From Streptomyces noursei (GTDB lineage: Bacteria; Actinomycetota; Actinomycetes; Streptomycetales; Streptomycetaceae): DNA of 64,000 nucleotides. The translations under genes and the position numbers were made by a program. Shown piece after piece: positions 59,103 to 64,000 of the stretch. The stretch's first letter is position 1; every line of letters begins with the position of its first letter. The stretch covers positions 3,908 through 67,907 of the forward strand of contig NZ_LWBU01000279.1 of the NCBI RefSeq assembly GCF_001646665.1, read 5' to 3'. The notes beneath the pieces were generated by a model that saw only the letters and a program-made list of their open reading frames with translations, ran no database searches and had not been told where the DNA came from.

Positions 59103-59139
59103 GTGACGGCGGCGCCGGCCCGTCCGGCACCGCCGTCAC
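59103..59139. terminator. Bidirectional hairpin terminator
   Basis: GTGACGGCGG (59103-59112) pairs with CCGCCGTCAC (59130-59139), with a further inner stem GCCGG/CCGGC, between the convergent cupin and AsnC genes. Confidence 0.85.
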
Positions 59140-59190
59140 CCCGTTTCCGTTCACGTGTCGTCCCGGTCCCCGTCTCCCGGTCGGGTGCCG

Positions 59191-59646
59191 TCACCCGTCG
59201 ACGGGCAGGCCGCGCGGCTCCTTCACGCGCTTCATGATGATCTGGGAGTTGACCTCCGTGACGCCGGTCAGGGCGGTCAGTTTCTCGATCCACAGCCGCT
59301 CGTAGGCGCGCAGATCCGCCACCGCGATGCGCAGCAGACAACCGGGGCTGCCGAACAGCCGGTACGCCTCGATGACGTCCGGGATGTCCTGCAGCGCCGC
59401 CTCGAACTCCTCGACCACCGCCCGGTCCCGCTTGACCTCGATGGAGACCAGGACCTCGAAGCCCCGGTCGACGGCCTCGGGGTCGATCACCGCGCGGTAG
59501 CCCTGGATGACCCCGTCCTGCTCCAGCTGCCGCACGCGGCGCATGCAGGGAGAAGGGGTCAGCCCGACACGGGCCGCCAGCTCCTGGTTGCTCAGCCGAC
59601 CGTCGTCCTGGAGCTCACGCAAGATTGCGCGATCGATCTCGTCCAT
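59191..59646 (-). CDS. Lrp/AsnC-family regulator, probable regulator of the asparaginase-aspartase locus
   Basis: 151 residues. MDEIDRAILRELQDDGRLSNQELAARVGLTPSPCMRRVRQLEQDGVIQGYRAVIDPEAVDRGF is the classic AsnC HTH. The RAM effector domain follows (VSIEVKRDRAVVEEFEAALQDIPDVIEAYRLFGSPGCLLRIAVADLRAYERLW). Divergent from ansA-aspA. GCGCAATT directly abuts its own start codon and related sites lie between it and ansA, suggesting autoregulation and control of the asparagine/aspartate genes. Confidence 0.88.
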   Translation of the reverse strand: MDEIDRAILRELQDDGRLSNQELAARVGLTPSPCMRRVRQLEQDGVIQGYRAVIDPEAVDRGFEVLVSIEVKRDRAVVEEFEAALQDIPDVIEAYRLFGSPGCLLRIAVADLRAYERLWIEKLTALTGVTEVNSQIIMKRVKEPRGLPVDG

Positions 59647-59647
59647 G

Positions 59648-59740
59648 GCGCAATTATCAACCACGTACCACCCGCAAGGCGCGCGAATGGGAGATCCAAT
59701 TGCGCGCTCTCTCTTCTATCATTGCGCTCGAACAATTGAG
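59648..59740. promoter_or_regulatory. Probable AsnC operators in the asnC-ansA region
   Basis: GCGCAATT (59648-59655), AATTGCGC (59698-59705), CATTGCGC (59720-59727) and CAATTG (59733-59738) lie in an AT-rich island between divergent genes. Repeated inverted sites spaced over about 90 bp are typical of Lrp/AsnC wrapping. Confidence 0.6.
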
Positions 59741-59799
59741 TGGGCCCCGGCGGCGCCGGTGGCCCTCGGTGGACGGCAATGGGAAGAGGTCAGGGGACC

Positions 59800-60804
59800 G
59801 TGAAGCGGATCGTCGTCATCAGCACCGGCGGAACGATAGCCAGCCGCTGGCAGGGGTCCGGCTTCGCCGCCGACGCGCACGGCCGGGAGGTCATGGCCAC
59901 CGCCGCCGTCCCGGACGGGATCACCATCGAGGTCGTCGACCTGTTCCGCGTGAACAGCCCGGGCCTCACCACCGCGCACCAGCTCACCCTGTTGCGCACG
60001 GTCCACGAGGTGCTGGCCGACCCCGGCGTGGACGGTGTCGTCGTGACGCACGGCACCGACACCCTGGAGGAGTCGGCGTTCTTCGTGGACCTCCACCACG
60101 ACGACCCGCGCCCCGTCGTGTTCACCGGCGCCCAGCTGCCGCTGGACGCCGAGGACGGCGACGGGCCCCGCAACCTCCACGACGCCCTGCTCACCGCCTC
60201 CCGCGTACGCGACCTCGGGGTGCTGGTCGCCTTCGACGGCAAGCTGCACGCGGCACGCGGCACGGTCAAGACGCACACCGTCGACGCCGACGCCTTCGCC
60301 GATCCGTCCCGCTCCCGCCTCGGCGACATCGGCTTCGGCAAGGTGTCCGTACGACGTGATCCGCCGCGGCCGGCCGCGCTGCCCCTACCCGCCGTGCCGG
60401 AGGGCCGGCCCCGCGTCGACATGGTGATGCACCACGCCGACGGCGACCCGCTGCTGCTGAACGCCGCCGTCGAGGCCGGCGCCGAGGGTGTGGTCCTGGT
60501 CGCCACCGGCGCCGGGAACGCCACGCCCGAGGTCGTGTCGGCCGTGGCCGCCGCGACCGCCCGGGGCGTTCTCGTCGCGCTGACCACCCGTGTCCCCTCC
60601 GGGCCGGTCTCGCAGATCTACACCCACGGCGGCGGCGTCGACCTCGTCGCCGCGGGTGCCGTGCCCACCGGGCTCCTTCGGGCGGGCCAGGCCCGGGTCG
60701 CCGTCCTGGCCGCCGTGCTCGCGACCACCGACGCCGAGGAGCGCGTACGGATCCTGCGCCGGGTCCTGGGCGAGCCCGTACCGGCCGAGCCCGCCCGGAT
60801 CTGA
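59800..60804 (+). CDS. ansA: L-asparaginase (type I-like)
   Basis: 334 residues. STGGTIASRW with the catalytic Thr and VVTHGTDTLEESAFFVDL with the second Thr and Lys-region are the two asparaginase signatures. VFTGAQ-PLDAEDGDGPRNLHDAL follows. It hydrolyses L-asparagine to aspartate and ammonia in the cytoplasm. GTG 59800 preceded by AGGGGACC, or ATG 59779. Next gene, aspartate ammonia-lyase, converts aspartate to fumarate, so the two form a pathway. Confidence 0.9.
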   Translation: MKRIVVISTGGTIASRWQGSGFAADAHGREVMATAAVPDGITIEVVDLFRVNSPGLTTAHQLTLLRTVHEVLADPGVDGVVVTHGTDTLEESAFFVDLHHDDPRPVVFTGAQLPLDAEDGDGPRNLHDALLTASRVRDLGVLVAFDGKLHAARGTVKTHTVDADAFADPSRSRLGDIGFGKVSVRRDPPRPAALPLPAVPEGRPRVDMVMHHADGDPLLLNAAVEAGAEGVVLVATGAGNATPEVVSAVAAATARGVLVALTTRVPSGPVSQIYTHGGGVDLVAAGAVPTGLLRAGQARVAVLAAVLATTDAEERVRILRRVLGEPVPAEPARI

Positions 60805-60892
60805 ACGCCCCCTCCCACCCCACGGGTGCCACGGCACGTCCTGCCCGTCCGGCTCTCCCCGCCCGTCCGCCCCGCCGACCCACCTCATCCGT

Positions 60893-60954
60893 ACGCGCAC
60901 GCACGCCCGCACGCCCGCACGCCCGCACGCCCGCACGCCCGCCCGCACGCCCAC
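60893..60954. repeat. CGCACGCC 8-bp tandem repeat
   Basis: About seven copies of an 8-bp unit (CGCACGCC) lie between ansA and aspA, 20 bp upstream of the aspA start. Prone to slippage; could change the spacing or structure of the aspA leader. Confidence 0.75.
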
Positions 60955-60973
60955 AGGAAGCCGTACCGCCGCC

Positions 60974-62401
60974 ATGGTCACCACGCCCGCCCCCTCCCCG
61001 GTTCCCTCCTTCCGTGTCGAGCACGACCTGCTGGGCGAGCGTGACGTTCCCGCCGGCGCGTACTACGGCATCCACACGCTGCGGGCCGTGGAGAACTTCC
61101 CCATCACCGGCACCCCCATCGGCGCCCATCCCGAACTCGTCACCGCCCTCGCCTGCGTCAAGCAGGCCGCCGCCCTCGCCAATCGGGACCTCGGCCTGCT
61201 GGAACCGGCGAAGGCGGACGCCGTCGTGGCGGCCTGCGAGGAGATCCGTGCGGGGAAACTGCACGAGGCGTTCGTCGTGGACGTGATCCAGGGCGGGGCC
61301 GGCACCTCGACCAACATGAACGCCAACGAGGTCGTCGCCAACCGGGCCCTGGAACTGCTCGGCCACGCCCGGGGGGACTACGCGCGGCTGCACCCGCTGG
61401 AGGACGTCAACGCCGGTCAGAGCACCAACGACGTCTACCCCACGGCCGTCAGGATCGCGCTGGACCTCACCGCCCGGCGGCTGCTGGACGCCATGGAGGT
61501 CCTGCGGGACGCGTTCGCCGCCAAGGCGGAGGAGTTCGCCGACGTCCTCAAGATGGGCCGCACCCAGCTCCAGGACGCCGTGCCGATGACGCTCGGCCAG
61601 GAGTTCGCGACGTACGCCATCATGCTGGAGGAGGACCGCGGACGGCTCGCCGAGGCATGCGCGCTGATGCACGAGATCAACCTCGGCGGCACCGCCATCG
61701 GCACCGGACTCAACGCCCACCCCGAGTACGCCGCGCTCGCCTCGCGCCACCTCCGCGAGATCACCGGGCTGCCGCTGACCGTCGCGGACGACCTCGTCGA
61801 GGCCACCCAGGACGCCGGCGCGTTCGTCCAGTTGTCGGGCGTGCTGAAGCGGATCGCGGTCAAGCTGTCCAAGACCTGCAACGACCTGCGCCTGTTGTCC
61901 TGCGGGCCGCGCGCCGGGTTCGCGGAGATCAACCTGCCGCCCGTGCAGGCCGGTTCGAGCATCATGCCCGGCAAGGTCAACCCGGTGGTGCCCGAGGTCG
62001 TCAACCAGATCGCCTTCGAGGTCATCGGCAACGACATGGCGGTCACCATGGCCGCCGAGGCCGGCCAGCTCCAGCTCAACGCCTTCGAACCGCTCATCGC
62101 CCACAGCCTGCTCAAGAGCATCACGCACCTGCGCGCGGGCTGTCTGACCCTCGCAGGGCGCTGTGTCTCCGGCATCACGGCCAACCGCGAGCACCTGGCG
62201 CACCTCGTCGCCCACTCCATCGGCCTGGTGACGGCGCTCAACCCGCACATCGGCTACGAGCAGGCGACCGCCGTCGCGCAGGAGGCGCTGAGTTCGGGCC
62301 GCAGCGTCCGGGAACTGGTGCTGGAGCGCGGGCTGCTGACCGAGGCCCGGCTCCGCGAGATCCTCCACCCGGACAACATCGCCCGCCCCCACGCCCGCTG
62401 A
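60974..62401 (+). CDS. aspA: Aspartate ammonia-lyase
   Basis: 475 residues of the fumarase/aspartase superfamily. Signatures: DVPAGAYYGIHTLRAVENFPITG, GTSTNMNANEVVANRALELLGH, LHPLEDVNAGQSTNDVYPTAV and the catalytic GSSIMPGKVNPVVPEVV loop. Cleaves L-aspartate to fumarate and ammonia. Follows ansA after a repeat-containing gap. ATG 60974. Confidence 0.92.
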   Translation: MVTTPAPSPVPSFRVEHDLLGERDVPAGAYYGIHTLRAVENFPITGTPIGAHPELVTALACVKQAAALANRDLGLLEPAKADAVVAACEEIRAGKLHEAFVVDVIQGGAGTSTNMNANEVVANRALELLGHARGDYARLHPLEDVNAGQSTNDVYPTAVRIALDLTARRLLDAMEVLRDAFAAKAEEFADVLKMGRTQLQDAVPMTLGQEFATYAIMLEEDRGRLAEACALMHEINLGGTAIGTGLNAHPEYAALASRHLREITGLPLTVADDLVEATQDAGAFVQLSGVLKRIAVKLSKTCNDLRLLSCGPRAGFAEINLPPVQAGSSIMPGKVNPVVPEVVNQIAFEVIGNDMAVTMAAEAGQLQLNAFEPLIAHSLLKSITHLRAGCLTLAGRCVSGITANREHLAHLVAHSIGLVTALNPHIGYEQATAVAQEALSSGRSVRELVLERGLLTEARLREILHPDNIARPHAR

Positions 62402-62575
62402 CCCGCCCGCCCGGCACGACGGAGCCGTGGTGCGGGCACGGGCTGCCCCGGCCGCTGTGGGGAGGGGCGGGCGAGCGCGGAGCCGGGGAAGCTTCCGGCC
62501 GCCGACCGGGTGACGGCCGCGCCCCACTCGTCATGGGTGCCGGACGGGACCGCGGTCCGGTGGTGATCATGCGTC

Positions 62576-64000
62576 ATGGCGTCTTCCCGCTTCCGGCTGC
62601 CGCGCCCGCACGGTTTCGTGGTGCTGGCCTGCCTGTGCTCCCTCGTGTCGGCACCCCTGTGGGGCGGGCCGCCCGCAGCCGCCCGGCCGGCCGCGGAAGG
62701 AGGGCGGTCGTTCCCTGCCGACAGGGCGGTGTCGGCCGTCCCGGCGGGGGCCGGCACGGCAGCAGCGGCGCTCACGGCCGGGGAACGGGGCGCGGACGCC
62801 CACCTGCGGGCGGTACGCCATGACCCGCGGCTGCTCCGGCGCTTCTTCGAGCGGCTGCCCAAGGGCGGGGACCTGCACAACCACCTGTCGGGCGCGGTGG
62901 CGACCGAGTACCTGATCGAGCTGGCGGCCGGGGACGGCTCGTGCGTCGACACATCCACCATGACGGCGGTCGCGCCGCCGTGCCGCCCGGGCACCCGCCC
63001 CGCGTCGGACGCCCGGCGGGACCGGGCGTTCCACGACGCGATCGTCAGGGCGTGGTCCATGCAGGACTTCCCCGCAGACGGCGACGGCCACGCCCACTTC
63101 TTCGCCACCTTCGGCAAGTTCGAGAGGGTGGCCGAGCGGCACCGCGGCGAACTGCTCGCCCGAGTCGCCGACGAGGTGGGCCGGCAGAACCAGTTCTACC
63201 TGGAGACCATGATCACACCGGTCGCGGAGGCCGCGACGGACGCCGCCTCCGCCATCGGCCGGGACGACGATCCGGCCCGGCTGCACGCCGGACTCACCTC
63301 CGGTGGACGGCTCGACCGGCTGGTGGCCCTCGCCAGGAAGGAGGCGGACGACACCGAGCGGGCGTTCCGCGCCGCCGCGCACTGCGGCACCCCGTCGGCC
63401 CGCCCCGCCTGTGACCTGCCGGTGCGCTTCATCTCGCAGGTGTACCGCCACGGCCCCGCGCAGCGGGTGTTCACGCAGATGGCGTTGGGGATGCGACTGG
63501 CCGAGCGGGACCCGCGGTTCGTGGCGGTCAACCTCGTCCAGCCCGAGGACGCCCGCCAGGCGACGGCCGGCTACCGGTCGCACATGCGGATGCTGGCCCA
63601 CCTGCGCTCGGTGTACCCGCGCGCTCGTCTCACCCTGCACGCGGGCGAGTTGTGGCCTGGCCTGGTCGAACCGGAGGATTTGCGGTTCCACATCCGCGAG
63701 GCGGTCGGCGTCGCCGGGGCGGAACGGATCGGCCACGGGGTGGCGCTCGTGCACGAGGATCACTGGCCCGCGACGGCCCGCACCATGGCGGCCCGGGAGA
63801 TCGCCGTCGAGGTGCCCTTCACCAGCAACGCCCAGATCCTCGGCGTCACGGGGCACGACCACCCCTTCGACACGTACCGCCGCTTCGGCGTGCCGGTGGT
63901 CCTGGCGACCGACGACCCCGGGGTCTCCCGCACCGACATCAGCCACGAGTACCAGTACGCCGCCCGGACCTACGGCCTGTCGTACCGCGAGCTGAAGGAC
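62576..64000 (+). CDS. Secreted adenosine deaminase-like protein, truncated by the window end
   Basis: At least 475 residues, with no stop before the window edge. N-terminal signal peptide (RPHGFVVLACLCSLVSAPLWGG), then a mature region. Catalytic residues of the adenosine deaminase superfamily are visible: GGDLHNHLSG (His101, His103), LTLHAGELW, ERIGHGVAL and VVLATDDPGV. The long spacer between HNHLSG and the rest is typical of ADGF/CECR1-like extracellular adenosine deaminases. It should convert extracellular adenosine to inosine. Start ATG 62576. Confidence 0.85.
   Translation, partial: MASSRFRLPRPHGFVVLACLCSLVSAPLWGGPPAAARPAAEGGRSFPADRAVSAVPAGAGTAAAALTAGERGADAHLRAVRHDPRLLRRFFERLPKGGDLHNHLSGAVATEYLIELAAGDGSCVDTSTMTAVAPPCRPGTRPASDARRDRAFHDAIVRAWSMQDFPADGDGHAHFFATFGKFERVAERHRGELLARVADEVGRQNQFYLETMITPVAEAATDAASAIGRDDDPARLHAGLTSGGRLDRLVALARKEADDTERAFRAAAHCGTPSARPACDLPVRFISQVYRHGPAQRVFTQMALGMRLAERDPRFVAVNLVQPEDARQATAGYRSHMRMLAHLRSVYPRARLTLHAGELWPGLVEPEDLRFHIREAVGVAGAERIGHGVALVHEDHWPATARTMAAREIAVEVPFTSNAQILGVTGHDHPFDTYRRFGVPVVLATDDPGVSRTDISHEYQYAARTYGLSYRELKD

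Noticed and set aside
60893..60954. CRISPR or operator array before aspA
   Set aside because: The 8-bp unit is a simple microsatellite with no spacers.
60266..62527. A 753-codon minus-strand frame opposite ansA and aspA
   Set aside because: Shadow of two strongly conserved enzymes; its N-terminus is an Arg/Gly run over the CGCACGCC repeat.

Overview
The window is uniformly very GC-rich. Its codons end almost always in G or C, it uses many GTG starts and some TTG, and it encodes several families typical of Streptomyces: ALF repeats, a SigB/SigF-type sigma factor, a PucR regulator, TPR-CHAT, YrhB/Imm35, DUF3253 and DUF5701. I read it as chromosomal DNA of a Streptomyces or close relative. I saw no rRNA, tRNA, insertion sequence, integrase or CRISPR array.

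Layout. 0.1-6.3 kb: a VWA protein, an ALF-repeat secreted protein, and a polymorphic toxin with signal peptide, helical stalk, pre-toxin/Hint domain and RNase A-like C-terminal domain. A candidate immunity gene lies directly downstream and a YrhB/Imm35 gene is divergent. 6.4-12.1 kb: a membrane protein, a HAD-M28 peptidase fusion, a thermolysin-like M4 protease and a Nudix hydrolase. 12.5-21.3 kb: an ECF sigma mini-operon with a 30-residue membrane peptide, then scattered housekeeping and accessory genes (VOC, SRPBCC, two GNATs, DUF3253, sirtuin, two methyltransferase-region hypotheticals, a UGT-like glycosyltransferase). 21.6-30.1 kb: a PucR regulator beside a DUF485-like/SSS symporter pair, a SigB-type sigma factor, a CmtR-like metal sensor with its CDF transporter, and a methyltransferase overlapping a TusA-like gene. 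30.3-40.5 kb: an HTH-Ser/Thr kinase with a repeat stalk, a LecA-like lectin, lipoproteins, a glycine-rich secreted protein and a CASTOR/POLLUX-type channel.

40.6-43.8 kb is a tightly overlapping operon of a PAS-GAF-SpoIIE phosphatase, a cobalamin-binding protein with the Wx9EH cap motif known from the CarH photoreceptor, and a STAS anti-sigma antagonist. It looks like a light- or B12-responsive partner-switching module. 44.0-47.7 kb: TetR, a saccharopine-dehydrogenase-like reductase and an APC permease, probably one amino-acid locus. 47.9-50.8 kb: a toxin-antitoxin-like small pair, a lipoprotein, VOC and YnfA. 51.6-56.1 kb: a TPR-CHAT caspase-like protease divergent from a small zinc-ribbon protein (CATASP-like) and a membrane protein, resembling a CHAT conflict system. 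56.1-64 kb: YdeI-like, zinc ribbon, a protein ending in a barstar-like domain, a cupin, the AsnC-asparaginase-aspartase locus, and a secreted adenosine deaminase cut off by the window end.

A 16-bp palindrome (TGAGTACCYGTACTCA) stands upstream of two unrelated loci, and half-sites of it stand upstream of a third. This suggests a shared regulator. Intergenic hairpins mark most of the convergent gene ends.
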